Origin: Planctomycetota bacterium | Lineage (GTDB): Bacteria > Planctomycetota > UBA1135 > GCA-002686595 | Direction: 5' to 3' | Length of the DNA: 46,944 nucleotides | Assembly (NCBI GenBank): GCA_016220085.1 | Contig: JACRIN010000017.1 | Span: 1 to 46,944, forward strand | Shown here: positions 8,428 through 17,108 of the stretch, piece by piece | Layout: each line of letters begins with the position of its first letter | Numbering within the stretch: the first letter of the stretch is position 1 | Notes under the pieces: generated by a model | Told to the model about the DNA's origin: nothing | Seen by the model: the letters and a program-made list of their open reading frames with translations, nothing else | The model's database searches: none | Position numbers and translations under genes: made by a program

Positions 8428-9063
8428 TCAGCGCTCGCGCAGCTCGAAGCGCCGCAAGCGCACGAGCTCCGGCCCCTGCAAGTACGCGAGGCCGAGATCG
8501 CCCTCGGCGAAGAGGCCGAACATCGCGCCGTCGACCTCGTGCTCGTCGTGTTCGCCGTCCGCGTATTCGAGCGTCAGGAAGTACGCGGTGCGGGTCGGGC
8601 TTGCGCCAACGAGCTCCGTGCGCTTGCCGACCAACGCGGCGACGAAGCGCTTGATCGGCGTCCTCGGCGGGTCGCGCCGGTCCGAGAGCGTGCGCAGCAC
8701 CCGCCGGATCGTCCACGCCGCGATCAACAGCGGCAAGAGCGCGAGCAAGCTGCGATCGAGCGCGAGCCGCGTCGTGACGACGAGCAGGAAGACAACGATC
8801 ACCCCGCCGAGGGCGACGGTCCGGCCGCGCTCTTGGCGCGCGGGTTCGACCACGAGCTCGCTCCTGAGCACCTCGCGCACATCCGCTTGCTCCGCGAGCC
8901 GCGCCAGGCGCTCCCCGGTCGACGCGGCGGACCGCGGGCCGCTTGCGCGCGAGTCCAGGGCCGTCGTCGGCGCAAACGTCGCGCCGCAATAGGGGCAGCC
9001 GGCGGTGTCGGCCGCGGAGAGCAGCGCGAAGCAGTTTGGGCACTTCAGGAGTTCGGTCGGCAT
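8428..9063 (-). CDS. zinc-ribbon membrane protein, paralogue 2
   Basis: This 211-residue protein repeats the architecture of its neighbour. It has a zinc ribbon (CPNC, then CPYCGATFA), a linker, two adjacent membrane segments (VALGGVIVVFLLVV and SLLALLPLLIAAW) and a C-terminal domain with VAALVGKRTELVG and PTRTAYFLTLEYADGEHDEHEV. The MPTELLKCPNC start is homologous to MSNEVLKCPHC, which supports ATG 9063; the frame stays open upstream but the coding match stops there. The tandem copies have diverged strongly in the membrane part and little at the ribbon and the C-terminal strand. The function is unknown; a membrane sensor or adaptor is possible. Confidence 0.8.
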   Translation of the reverse strand: MPTELLKCPNCFALLSAADTAGCPYCGATFAPTTALDSRASGPRSAASTGERLARLAEQADVREVLRSELVVEPARQERGRTVALGGVIVVFLLVVTTRLALDRSLLALLPLLIAAWTIRRVLRTLSDRRDPPRTPIKRFVAALVGKRTELVGASPTRTAYFLTLEYADGEHDEHEVDGAMFGLFAEGDLGLAYLQGPELVRLRRFELRER

Positions 9064-9213
9064 CGGCGCGGGCGGTCGCGAGCCTAGCAGGCGGCGCGAA
9101 ATTCGTTCGCCTCGCGCGAAGCCCAAGTCGGGTCCATTTCGGGCCCAGGGAGTGCCGATGAGTGCGCCTCGACGACGCACGGCCGCGCGCCTTGCGAACG
9201 TCGAACAGCCCGC

Positions 9214-10059
9214 ATGGGAAAGCACGAAGCCCAACAGCTGCTCGGTGACCGCCTGACCCTGCCCACGCTGCCGGAGGTGGTCACCAAGCTCACCGCGATG
9301 ATCAACGATTCGAAGGTCGGTCTCCACGAGATCGGCGCGGTCGTTGCCCAGGACGCCGCGATCACCGCGAAGGTGCTGCGCATCGCCAACAGCTCGTACT
9401 ACGGCCTGAAGGAGCCCGTGCTCTCCGCGGAACAGGCGGCGACCGTCGTCGGCGCGCGCTCGTTGCGCAACATCGCGTTGCAGGCGAGCGTCTTCGCCCG
9501 CTACGAGCACCTCGCCTCGCTGCCCGATTTCGATCTGAACGCCGTGTGGCGCCACGCGATCTACGTCGCGCAACTCGCGCAAACGCTCGCGCGCGAATCG
9601 CGCCGACCGCTCGGGCTCGGCGCGGAAGAGTTCTACACGTGCGGGTTGCTGCACGACATCGGCAAAGTCGTGATGCTCGAGAATCTCGGCCCGCAGTACG
9701 TCGCGGTCGTCCAGGAAGGCAAGCGCGCGCATCAGGCGGTGCACCTCGTCGAGGCGCGTGTGCTCGGCTTCACGCACGTCGACGTCGGCTCGCTGGTCGC
9801 CTCGCGCTGGAAGCTGCCCGAGGCCGTCGCGAAGTCGATCGAGTTCCACCACGGGCCGCAGTACGAGGTGCTCGCGACCCCCGCGGTCGCGGTGGTCGCG
9901 GTCGCGGACCAGATCGCGTATCGGGCCGAGTTGCCGGCGGCGACGGCCTCGCTCGACAGGCTCGCCGATTTCGCGCAGAAGGCGCTCGGCGTCGAGGCGC
10001 CGCAGTTCGAGCACCTGCTCGCCTACGCCCGCGAGATCGAAGGCCTGATCGAGGTCTGA
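9214..10059 (+). CDS. HDOD-domain signalling protein
   Basis: The 281-residue protein is an HDOD domain over most of its length. It opens with LPTLPEVVTKLTAMI, continues with AQDAAITAKVLRIANSSYYG (the classic second block), then VWRHAIYVAQLAQTLA and GLLHDIGKVVML (H147, D148). Unlike many HDOD proteins it keeps an HDIGK motif, so metal binding is possible. HDOD proteins act in bacterial signalling, often in cyclic-di-GMP and motility circuits, usually through protein contacts. It is the first of three same-strand genes with the pseudo-GGDEF protein and the MamK-like actin, separated by about 150 and 90 bp. A joint function is inferred from this order only. Confidence 0.88.
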   Translation: MGKHEAQQLLGDRLTLPTLPEVVTKLTAMINDSKVGLHEIGAVVAQDAAITAKVLRIANSSYYGLKEPVLSAEQAATVVGARSLRNIALQASVFARYEHLASLPDFDLNAVWRHAIYVAQLAQTLARESRRPLGLGAEEFYTCGLLHDIGKVVMLENLGPQYVAVVQEGKRAHQAVHLVEARVLGFTHVDVGSLVASRWKLPEAVAKSIEFHHGPQYEVLATPAVAVVAVADQIAYRAELPAATASLDRLADFAQKALGVEAPQFEHLLAYAREIEGLIEV

Positions 10060-10230
10060 GCGGGCCGCCGAGCCCCAAGTCGGCTCAAGGGCGGCGCTTC
10101 TGGCGGTCGACAGCATGGATCCCGCGACCTCTCGGGGCGCGCGTGACCCGACGGCAACTCGCCGGTATCGTGTGCGGCCCGCGCGCTCGCCTCATCGCCC
10201 CAACTCACGCGCGTGTCCCTTCTCCGTTCG

Positions 10231-11310
10231 ATGCCCGACTTCAGCCGAGCCCCGTTGCAAGGAAGCGGCCCGGGACTTTTCTCGGAGGCCGAGATCCAGC
10301 GGCTCATGCGTATCGAGTTCGAGCGCTCGCAGCGATACAAGGTCCAGCTCGTCTGCCTGGTGATCTCCGTCGACCGGATGGATCGCATGCAGGATCTGTA
10401 CGGCCAGGAGTTCAAGAGCGACCTGTTGCGCGGCGTGCAATCGCTCTTGCGCCAAACGGTGCGCGAGAGCGATCTGACCGGCACGGTCGTCGACGACCGA
10501 GTGATCGTGCTCGTGACGCACACTCCGCCGGAAGGCGCGCGCGTGCTCGCCAATCGGCTGTTGGACGGCGCGCGCAAGCTGACGTTCCGCGCCGGGCCGC
10601 GAACGATCCGCGTGACGCTTTCGATCGGCGGCGCGCACAACCAGCACGGCTCGAATCTGTTCTTCGACACGTTGGTCGAGGTCGCCGAGGGCGGTCTCTC
10701 CGTCGCGCAGGGCGCCGGTGGCGATCGCTACGTGCACAGCGAGCTCTACGAGTTCTTCCAGGCGAAGCACGAGCGCGAGCGCCGTGAGCGCGGCGACGTC
10801 GCGCCCGAGTTCGTGCCGGAGCCCGAGACCGTCGCACCGCCGCCGGCCGCGCCCGAGGCCGAAGCGGCCGCTTCGCCCGAGGCGCTCGAGCCGCTCCCGC
10901 AGTCGATGGCCGAGATGCAGCGCGACGTGCTGCGCGGGTTGGTCGCCGAGGAGGGCACCAAGGCGCTCCAGTCCGCTCGTCGCGCGCAGGAAGCGCTGGT
11001 CCACGCGATCGAGGACATGCAGGCGAGGGGAGGAGATCCCAACCTTGCGACGGAGCTCGATGCGTACCGTCGCCAGATAGACCTGCTCGAACGCCGCATT
11101 GCGAAGCTCACCCAACTGCTCGCGATGACCGAGGACGAGCTCCGCCGTCTCATCGATGCAAAGTCGATCGACCCCGGCGTGTCGTCCGTCTACCGTTCCG
11201 TTCAGGGGCTGGACGACGCCGTCGCCAACGCGAAGGCGAAGAAAGAGGTCATGAAGCGCATCTTCCAAGCCAACTTGGAGTTGAAACAGCAGTTGAGTTC
11301 GGGAAACTGA
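10231..11310 (+). CDS. degenerate GGDEF-like protein with C-terminal coiled coil
   Basis: Residues about 15-165 match the fold of GGDEF domains: FSEAEIQRLMRIEFERSQRY, LVISVDRMDRMQDLYGQEF, LRQTVRESDLTGTV, then VRVTLSIGGA. The signature motif is replaced by VVDDR, and no RxxD inhibitory site is seen before it, so it should not make cyclic-di-GMP. A Pro/Glu/Ala-rich linker (about 185-220) leads to a long helical region (about 225-355, for example LDAYRRQIDLLERRIAKLTQLL) that looks like a coiled coil. ATG 10231 is preferred; GTG 10213 would add six residues. It lies directly before the actin gene and could be a scaffold or binding partner of the filament (inference). Confidence 0.78.
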   Translation: MPDFSRAPLQGSGPGLFSEAEIQRLMRIEFERSQRYKVQLVCLVISVDRMDRMQDLYGQEFKSDLLRGVQSLLRQTVRESDLTGTVVDDRVIVLVTHTPPEGARVLANRLLDGARKLTFRAGPRTIRVTLSIGGAHNQHGSNLFFDTLVEVAEGGLSVAQGAGGDRYVHSELYEFFQAKHERERRERGDVAPEFVPEPETVAPPPAAPEAEAAASPEALEPLPQSMAEMQRDVLRGLVAEEGTKALQSARRAQEALVHAIEDMQARGGDPNLATELDAYRRQIDLLERRIAKLTQLLAMTEDELRRLIDAKSIDPGVSSVYRSVQGLDDAVANAKAKKEVMKRIFQANLELKQQLSSGN

Positions 11311-11398
11311 CGGATCGATATCCATCCGTCGTATCCGGATCGCGAGCCCCAAGGCGAGCACCGACCGACAGCCACGTGCTCGGAGGAACACCCGCATC

Positions 11399-12460
11399 AT
11401 GTCCGCAAAACCCGAAGACACCACCGACAAGGACCACGGCGTTCTCTACATGGGCATCGACCTGGGGTCATCGCGCACCTCGGTCTCCGCCTCGAACGGC
11501 GTCCGCGAGACGGTCGCGTCCTACGTCGGCTATCCGAAGGACGTGGTCGCGCGCAAGCTCCTGAAGAAGGACGTGCTGTTCGGCGACGAAGCGCTCGAGA
11601 AACGCCTGTCGCTCGACTTCCACCGTCCGCTCGCGCACGGCAAGCTCAAGTTCGCGACGTCCTCCGGCAAGGAGAACGAGGACTCGGTGCGCGCGACCAA
11701 GGACCTGCTCGCCGAGATCATCCGTCGCGCGCGACCGCGCAAGGACGAGCTGATCTACGCCGTGATCGGCGTGCCGGCGCAGGCCTCGATCAAGAACAAG
11801 GAAGCGATCCTGAACGCGGCGAAGGAGTCGGTCGACTCCGTGATGCTGTGCTCGGAGCCCTTCGCGGTCGCGTACGGCCTCGACATGCTCGACGACGTGC
11901 TCGTGATCGACATCGGCGCGGGCACGACCGACCTGTGCCGGATGCACGGCACGATGCCGGAAGAGTCCGACCAGTTGACGATCAACTACGCCGGCGACTT
12001 CATCGACGACGAGTTGATGAAGGCGTACGCCAAGTCGTGCAAGGGCGCGGCGTTCAGCATCCAGATGGTCAAGGCGGTGAAGGAGAAGTACGCGTCCGTC
12101 TCCGACGAGATGGAGCGCGCACTGGTCACCTTCCCGGTCAGCGGCAAGCCGACGCAGTTCGACGTCACCAACGACACGCGCGAGTGCTGCCGCTCGATCA
12201 TCAAGCCGATCGTCGACGGGCTGCAGAAGCTGATCGAGACGTTCGACCCCGAGTTCCAGGAGAAGCTGCGCAGCCGCGTGCTGATCGCCGGCGGCGGCAG
12301 TCTGATCCGCGGACTCGACTACGCGATCGAGAGCTACATGCACGAACGCCTCGGCGGCGGCAAGGTGATCCGCATCGAGGAGCCGGTCTACGGCGGCGCA
12401 AACGGCGCGTTGAAGATCGCGCACGACATGCCGGCGGAGTACTGGGAGAAGCTGCGCTGA
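11399..12460 (+). CDS. MamK-like actin ATPase
   Basis: This 353-residue protein is an actin-superfamily ATPase whose sequence, compared from memory, follows magnetosome MamK closely. It has phosphate-1 motif GIDLGSSRTSVS (residues 19-30), VGYPKDV, VIGVPAQAS (123-130), catalytic-Glu motif SEPFAVAYGLD (E153), phosphate-2 motif VIDIGAGTTDLC (169-180), adenosine motif LIAGGGSLIRGL (295-306) and the ending MPAEYWEKL. MamK polymerises into filaments that organise magnetosomes. No other magnetosome genes lie in this window, so the cargo is unknown. GGAGGA lies eleven bases before ATG 11399. It is the last gene of the HDOD / pseudo-GGDEF / actin run and is followed by a strong hairpin. Confidence 0.88.
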   Translation: MSAKPEDTTDKDHGVLYMGIDLGSSRTSVSASNGVRETVASYVGYPKDVVARKLLKKDVLFGDEALEKRLSLDFHRPLAHGKLKFATSSGKENEDSVRATKDLLAEIIRRARPRKDELIYAVIGVPAQASIKNKEAILNAAKESVDSVMLCSEPFAVAYGLDMLDDVLVIDIGAGTTDLCRMHGTMPEESDQLTINYAGDFIDDELMKAYAKSCKGAAFSIQMVKAVKEKYASVSDEMERALVTFPVSGKPTQFDVTNDTRECCRSIIKPIVDGLQKLIETFDPEFQEKLRSRVLIAGGGSLIRGLDYAIESYMHERLGGGKVIRIEEPVYGGANGALKIAHDMPAEYWEKLR

Positions 12461-12776
12461 GCCGCGGCTCGGCCGACTGAATCCGGCAGGCGCCCGACCG
12501 CGCGCCCGCCGAATCGCCCGGGGAGCTTCGAGCTCCCCGGCTGCGTTTCTGCGGCGCTTCGAAATCCCCAGTCGCGCCATCGCCGGAGTCTTCAACTCCA
12601 CGGTCACGCGGCGGCCGAGCTCCCCGGCTGCGTGTTCCGGTAGTGCGTCGAGCCCACGGGTCTCGTCACCCGGTCCGACCATGGGCCCGCCGATCGCAGG
12701 TTCCACAGAGTCGCGAACCTGCGCGACGCGGACCGACCATGGCGGCCGACCGTCGGACCGCTAGAGTTCGAGCGCG
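12461..12776. other. intergenic region with repeated GC-rich motif
   Basis: This 316-bp gap lies between the actin and transporter genes. It holds the hairpin at 12518-12540, and the hairpin's 3' arm sequence GAGCTCCCCGGCTGCGT recurs near 12617. I see no coding sequence and no RNA gene. Confidence 0.6.
12518..12540 (+). terminator. hairpin after the MamK-like gene
   Basis: A perfect 10-bp inverted repeat (CCGGGGAGCT / AGCTCCCCGG) with a TCG loop begins 58 bp after the actin stop. No T-run follows, so intrinsic termination is plausible rather than certain. Confidence 0.55.
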
Positions 12777-14324
12777 ATGACCGGCGAACTCGGGCCCGCG
12801 CGTTCGGAAGGCGCCCTCGCGCGCGGCCTGCGCGCCGTCGAGCAGCTCGGCAACCGCCTGCCCGATCCCGCGATCCTCTTCGTGCTGTTCTGGTTCGGCA
12901 CGGTGCTCGCCTCGGGCCTGCTCGCGAGCGTCGAGTTCGCGGCGCTCGATCCGCGCACGCAGCAGCCGTTGCGCGTCAAGGACCTGACCACCGGCGCGGA
13001 GCTCGTCGGGATGCTCAGCAGCCTGGTGAAGAACTTCACCGGCTTCCAACCGCTCGGCATCGTGCTGGTCGCGTTGCTCGGCGTCGGCGTCGCGGAGCAC
13101 ACGGGCTACCTCGACGCGGTGTTGAAGCGCTTGCTCGAGTTCACCCCGCGGCGCTTCCTGACGCCGATGGTGATCCTGGTGGCGCTCGTCTCGCACACGG
13201 CGGGCGACGCGGGCTTCGTGCTGGTGATCCCGCTCGGCGCGGTGATCTACCACGCGGCCGGCCGCCATCCGATCTCGGGGATCGCGGCGACGTTCGCGGG
13301 CGTGTCCGGCGGCTTCAGCGCCAACTTCGTGCCGTCGGGGATCGACCCCTTGCTGCAAGGCTTCACCGAGCAGGCGGCGAAGCTCGTCGATCCCGCGCGC
13401 ACCGTCAATCCGCTCTGCAATTGGTTCTTCATGTCGGCGTCCTGCGTGATGGTCGTGTTGCTCGGCTGGTGGATCACCGATCGCCTGCTCGAGCCGCGGC
13501 TCGGCCACGTGAAGGTCGACGGCGATCCCGCGGACATCCCGAAGTTCCACGCGCTCGATCCGCGCGAGCGGCGCGCGTTGCTCTGGGCGAATCTGGCGCT
13601 CGGCGCGTGCCTCGCGGGGCTGGTCGCGGCGGCGTGGCCCGCTCGCTCGCCTCTGCGCGCGCCCGATGGTGCGTTGACGTCGCTCGCCGCGCCGCTGATG
13701 CAGTCGATCGTGCCGCTGATCTTCGTCGTGTTCCTGGTGCCAGGCGTCGTGTTCGGCGTGCTCTCGGGCACGGTGCGCTCGCACCGCGACGTCGTCGCCG
13801 GCATGACGAAGACGATGGGGACGATGAGCTACTACCTGGTGCTCGCGTTCTTCGCCGCGCAGTTCATCGCGGCGTTCGGGTCGTCGAACCTCGGCGCGTT
13901 GATCGCGTTGCAGGGCGCGGAGCTCTTGAAAGCGCTCGCGTTGCCCGGCGCGGTGACGATCCTCGGCGTGATCCTGCTCTCGGCGGGCGTCGACCTCTTC
14001 ATCGGCTCGGCGTCGGCGAAGTGGGCGTTGATGAGCCCGATCCTCGTGCCGATGCTGATGCAGGTCGGACTCTCGCCCGAGCTCGTCCAAGCGAGCTATC
14101 GCATCGGCGACTCGGTCGCGAACATCGTCACGCCGTTGATGCAGTACTTCCCGTTGGTGGTCGTGTACTGCCGGCGTTGGTCACGCGGCACCGGAGTCGG
14201 CAACCTGGTCGCGTGGATGCTGCCGTACAGCGTCGTCTTCCTGGTCGCGTGGAGTGCGCTGTTGCTCGGCTTCTGGGCGCTCGGCGTGCCGCTCGGTTTG
14301 CAGTCCGTCTACCACTATCCCTGA
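12777..14324 (+). CDS. abgT: AbgT-family transporter (p-aminobenzoyl-glutamate type)
   Basis: The 515-residue multi-pass membrane protein matches the AbgT family in length and motifs. It has RLPDPAILFVLFWFGTVL near the N-terminus, the long periplasmic segment, LGIVLVALLGVGVAEHTGYLDA, SHTAGDAGFVLVIPLGAVI, GGFSANFVPSGIDPLLQG, and the C-terminal IGSASAKWALMSPILVPML and RIGDSVANIVTPLMQYFPLVV. AbgT proteins move p-aminobenzoyl-glutamate or export sulfonamides, coupled to the ion gradient; which of these applies here cannot be told. The CocE/NonD hydrolase begins one base after its stop, so the pair is an operon, possibly one that processes and transports amide-linked compounds. Confidence 0.88.
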   Translation: MTGELGPARSEGALARGLRAVEQLGNRLPDPAILFVLFWFGTVLASGLLASVEFAALDPRTQQPLRVKDLTTGAELVGMLSSLVKNFTGFQPLGIVLVALLGVGVAEHTGYLDAVLKRLLEFTPRRFLTPMVILVALVSHTAGDAGFVLVIPLGAVIYHAAGRHPISGIAATFAGVSGGFSANFVPSGIDPLLQGFTEQAAKLVDPARTVNPLCNWFFMSASCVMVVLLGWWITDRLLEPRLGHVKVDGDPADIPKFHALDPRERRALLWANLALGACLAGLVAAAWPARSPLRAPDGALTSLAAPLMQSIVPLIFVVFLVPGVVFGVLSGTVRSHRDVVAGMTKTMGTMSYYLVLAFFAAQFIAAFGSSNLGALIALQGAELLKALALPGAVTILGVILLSAGVDLFIGSASAKWALMSPILVPMLMQVGLSPELVQASYRIGDSVANIVTPLMQYFPLVVVYCRRWSRGTGVGNLVAWMLPYSVVFLVAWSALLLGFWALGVPLGLQSVYHYP

Positions 14325-14325
14325 C

Positions 14326-16272
14326 ATGCACAGGCTCGCTCGCGTTCTCGGCGTTTGCTTCGTCGTCGCGTCCGCGCACGCACAGTCGACGCTCCCGCGC
14401 GAGCTCGAGCTCGCCGCTCGGTACGAGAAGCGCGAAGTGCGGATCCCGATGCGCGACGGCGCGCGGCTCTTCGCCGCGGTCTATTCGCCGCGCGATCGCT
14501 CGCGCGCTCATCCGATCCTGATGCGGCGCACGCCGTACTCGGTGCGGCCGTACGGCGACGTCGCGTTTCCGACGGCGCTCGGTCCGAGCCGCGAGCTCGA
14601 GGACGACGGCTACATCTTCGTGCTCGCGGACGTGCGCGGCCGCTACCTCTCCGAAGGCGTGTTCGCCGACATGCGTCCGCACCGCGGCGCGAAGCGCGCG
14701 CCGAACGAGATCGACGAGTCGAGCGACACGTACGACACGATCGAATGGTTGCTCGCGAACGTCGAGAACCACAACGGCAAGGTCGGGATGTGGGGGATTT
14801 CGTACCCGGGCTTCTACGCGGCCGCGGGGATGATCGACGCGCACCCCGCGCTCGTCGCGGTGTCGCCGCAGGCTCCGATCGCCGATTGGTTCTTCGACGA
14901 CTTCCATCACCACGGCGCGTTCTTCCTCGCCGACGCGTTCAACTTCATGTCGAGCTTCGGTCGCGCGCGACCGGAACCGACCACCGAGAGCGCGCCGGGC
15001 GTGGTCCACGGCACGCCCGACGGCTACGAGTTCTTCCTCGAGCTCGGTCCGCTCTCGAACGTCGAGGCGCGTTGGTTCCACGGCGAAGTCGCGTTCTGGA
15101 AGGAGTTCTGCGCGCACCCGAACTGCGACGAGTTCTGGAGCTCGCGCAACCTCTTGCCGCACCTGCGCGACGTCGCGCCCGCGGTGATGACCGTCGGCGG
15201 ATGGTTCGACGCCGAGGATCTCTACGGACCGCTCGCGACGTACCGCGCGATCGAAGCGCAGGATCGCGACGCGTTCAACGTGCTCGTGATGGGGCCGTGG
15301 CGCCACGGCGGTTGGGCTCGCGACAGCGGCGCGCAGCTCGGCGAAGTCGCGTTCGGCTCCGACACCGCGCAGTTCTACCGTGAGCGGATCGAGCGACCGT
15401 TCTTCGAGCGCTTCTTGAAGGGCGCGGATTTCGAGCCTCCGCCGGAAGCGTTCGTCTTCGAGACCGGCGCGAATCGCTGGCGGCGCTTCGACGCGTGGCC
15501 GCCGAAAGTCGAACCGCACGCTCTCTTTCTGCGCGAGGGGCGAGCGTTGTCCTTCACGGCGCCTCCCGCGACGTCCGCGCCGAGTTCGCTTGCGGCGCGG
15601 GCGGAGTCAGCGGAGTCCTCGGGGCCGTCCGCCTCGGGCTCGCTCGAGTTCGACGGCTATCTCTCCGATCCCGCGCATCCGGTGCCGTACCACGAGCGCA
15701 TCCAAGTGCGCACGCCGCCCGAGTACATGACCGACGATCAACGCTTCGCGTCGCGCCGACCGGACGTGCTGCACTTCGAAACGGAACCGCTCGACGCGCC
15801 GCTGACGTTCGCGGGGCCTTCGCTCGCCGAGCTCTGGATCCAGACCACCGGCTCCGACGGCGACTTCGTGGTCAAGCTGATCGACGTCTTTCCGCCCGAG
15901 ACGCCGAACCTGCCGACGACGACGCCGGGCAAGGCGCTCGGCGGCTATCAGATGCTCGTGCGCAGCGAGGTGCTGCGAGCGCGCTTCCGCGACGGCTACG
16001 CCGAGCCGAAGCCCCTGGTGCCCGACGCGTCGACCCGGCTCGCGTGGCCGTTGCAGGACGTGCTGCACACGTTCGAGAAGGGCCACCGCATCGCGGTGCA
16101 GATCCAATCGAGTTGGTTCCCGCTGGTCGATCGCAACCCGCAGACGTTCGTGCCCAACGTGTTCGAAGCGCGCGAGCAGGACTTCCGCGCCGCTTGGGTG
16201 CGGGTCGAGCGCTCGTCCGAGCACTCGTCGTGTTTACGCGTCGGCGTCTTGGCGGACGGCGCGTCGCGCTGA
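14326..16272 (+). CDS. secreted CocE/NonD family hydrolase (X-Pro dipeptidyl-peptidase-like)
   Basis: This 648-residue protein has a signal peptide ending AHA-QS (cleavage near residue 20) and an S15/CocE alpha/beta-hydrolase domain: RDGARLFAAVYSP, ADVRGRYLSEGVF and the nucleophile elbow GMWGISYPGFYAA with Ser159. A likely catalytic His is in GPWRHGGWARDSG. A C-terminal beta-sandwich of the X-Pro_C type follows (PLTFAGPSLAELWIQTTGSD onward). Family members cleave esters or amides such as cocaine esters, alpha-amino acid esters or X-Pro peptides. ATG 14326 is chosen because it gives a clean signal peptide directly after the transporter stop; the open frame upstream overlaps the transporter and is a shadow. 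Confidence 0.88.
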   Translation: MHRLARVLGVCFVVASAHAQSTLPRELELAARYEKREVRIPMRDGARLFAAVYSPRDRSRAHPILMRRTPYSVRPYGDVAFPTALGPSRELEDDGYIFVLADVRGRYLSEGVFADMRPHRGAKRAPNEIDESSDTYDTIEWLLANVENHNGKVGMWGISYPGFYAAAGMIDAHPALVAVSPQAPIADWFFDDFHHHGAFFLADAFNFMSSFGRARPEPTTESAPGVVHGTPDGYEFFLELGPLSNVEARWFHGEVAFWKEFCAHPNCDEFWSSRNLLPHLRDVAPAVMTVGGWFDAEDLYGPLATYRAIEAQDRDAFNVLVMGPWRHGGWARDSGAQLGEVAFGSDTAQFYRERIERPFFERFLKGADFEPPPEAFVFETGANRWRRFDAWPPKVEPHALFLREGRALSFTAPPATSAPSSLAARAESAESSGPSASGSLEFDGYLSDPAHPVPYHERIQVRTPPEYMTDDQRFASRRPDVLHFETEPLDAPLTFAGPSLAELWIQTTGSDGDFVVKLIDVFPPETPNLPTTTPGKALGGYQMLVRSEVLRARFRDGYAEPKPLVPDASTRLAWPLQDVLHTFEKGHRIAVQIQSSWFPLVDRNPQTFVPNVFEAREQDFRAAWVRVERSSEHSSCLRVGVLADGASR

Positions 16273-16517
16273 CCGCGTCCGCGGACTGAAAGGGCCTGGC
16301 GCCGTTTCCGCGGATCTGGTACCAACATTGGCGTACTTCGAGCGCCGCCCGCTTGGGGGGTGCGAGGAAGTGAATCGCTCTTCCATTCCGTTCTTCGCTC
16401 GGCGCGCAGGCTTGTGGTTCGTGGCTCGGTTCGATCGCCGGCAATGCGCCGTCTGGGACTCCCAACCGCCTAAGCGTTTGGCGCGCGACCCGACCGAAGG
16501 CAACTCTCGATTGACCG

Positions 16518-16991
16518 ATGGGAACCAAGCTCTACGTAGGGAATCTGTCTTACTCCACCACCGAGACTTCGCTGCGCGCCGCGTTCGAGACGAACGGACG
16601 CTCGGTGAAGGAAGTCGCGGTGATCTCCGATCGTGAAACCGGTCGGCCGCGCGGTTTCGCGTTCGTGCGCATGGGCACGGACATCGAGGCGAGGGCGGCG
16701 ATCGAAGAGCTCGACGGTTTCGAGCTCGATGGTCGGCGCATTCGCGTGAACGAAGCGCAAGAGCGCGCCGCGGGTGGCGGCGGGGGTGGTGGCGGATTCC
16801 GTCCGCGGCCTGGAGGCGGCGGACCGAGCAGCGGTGGTGGCGGCAGCGGCGGTGGCGGTGGCGGTGGCTACCGTGATCGCGGCGACCGTGACGGCGAGCG
16901 CGGAGATCGGGGGGGGCGCGGCGACCGCGGGTTCCGGGATCGCGGCGGGCGCGGCGATCGGTACGACCGCGGCGGGTACGACCGCGAGTGA
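16518..16991 (+). CDS. RRM RNA-binding protein with Gly/Arg-rich tail
   Basis: The 157-residue protein has one RNA-recognition motif (residues 3-80). RNP2 is LYVGNL (residues 5-10) and RNP1 is RGFAFVRM, followed by ELDGFELDGRRIRVNEA. The rest is a glycine-rich then Arg/Asp/Gly-rich disordered tail (GGGGGGGG, RDRGDRDGERGDRGG). Bacterial RRM proteins of this form occur in cyanobacteria and Planctomycetota and bind RNA, sometimes at low temperature or in membrane-associated mRNA localisation. The 245-bp leader upstream is less GC-rich than its surroundings and may hold the promoter and a long 5' UTR, but I recognise no specific element. No good Shine-Dalgarno precedes the ATG. Confidence 0.9.
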   Translation: MGTKLYVGNLSYSTTETSLRAAFETNGRSVKEVAVISDRETGRPRGFAFVRMGTDIEARAAIEELDGFELDGRRIRVNEAQERAAGGGGGGGGFRPRPGGGGPSSGGGGSGGGGGGGYRDRGDRDGERGDRGGRGDRGFRDRGGRGDRYDRGGYDRE

Positions 16992-17008
16992 GCCCACGCG
17001 AGCGGTGA

Positions 17009-17036
17009 ACTCGGCGCGCGCGGTGAACGCGCGAGT
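17009..17036. terminator. hairpin between convergent genes
   Basis: An inverted repeat (left arm ACTCGGCGCG, right arm CGCGCGAGT, one bulged base) lies 18 bp after the RRM gene stop and about 70 bp before the end of the opposite-strand gene. It could serve both; no clear T-tract is present. Confidence 0.45.
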
Positions 17037-17108
17037 CTCACGCTCATTCCCATGCGACGAGGGCGGCTCGAACGAGCGGTCCTCGTCGCGGTTGGTGAGC
17101 GTCGCGCT

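Noticed and set aside
10231..11310. Active diguanylate cyclase
   Set aside because: The GGDEF signature is replaced by VVDDR, so the catalytic residues are missing.
9214..12460. A magnetosome gene island around the MamK-like gene
   Set aside because: No mamA, mamE, mamI, mamO, mamP or mamQ-like gene is present. The CDF protein at 43883 is DmeF-like rather than MamB/MamM, and it lies 31 kb away.
16328..16636. A 102-codon frame upstream of and overlapping the RRM gene
   Set aside because: It has no recognisable domain and overlaps the conserved RRM in another frame. The region is better explained as a leader.
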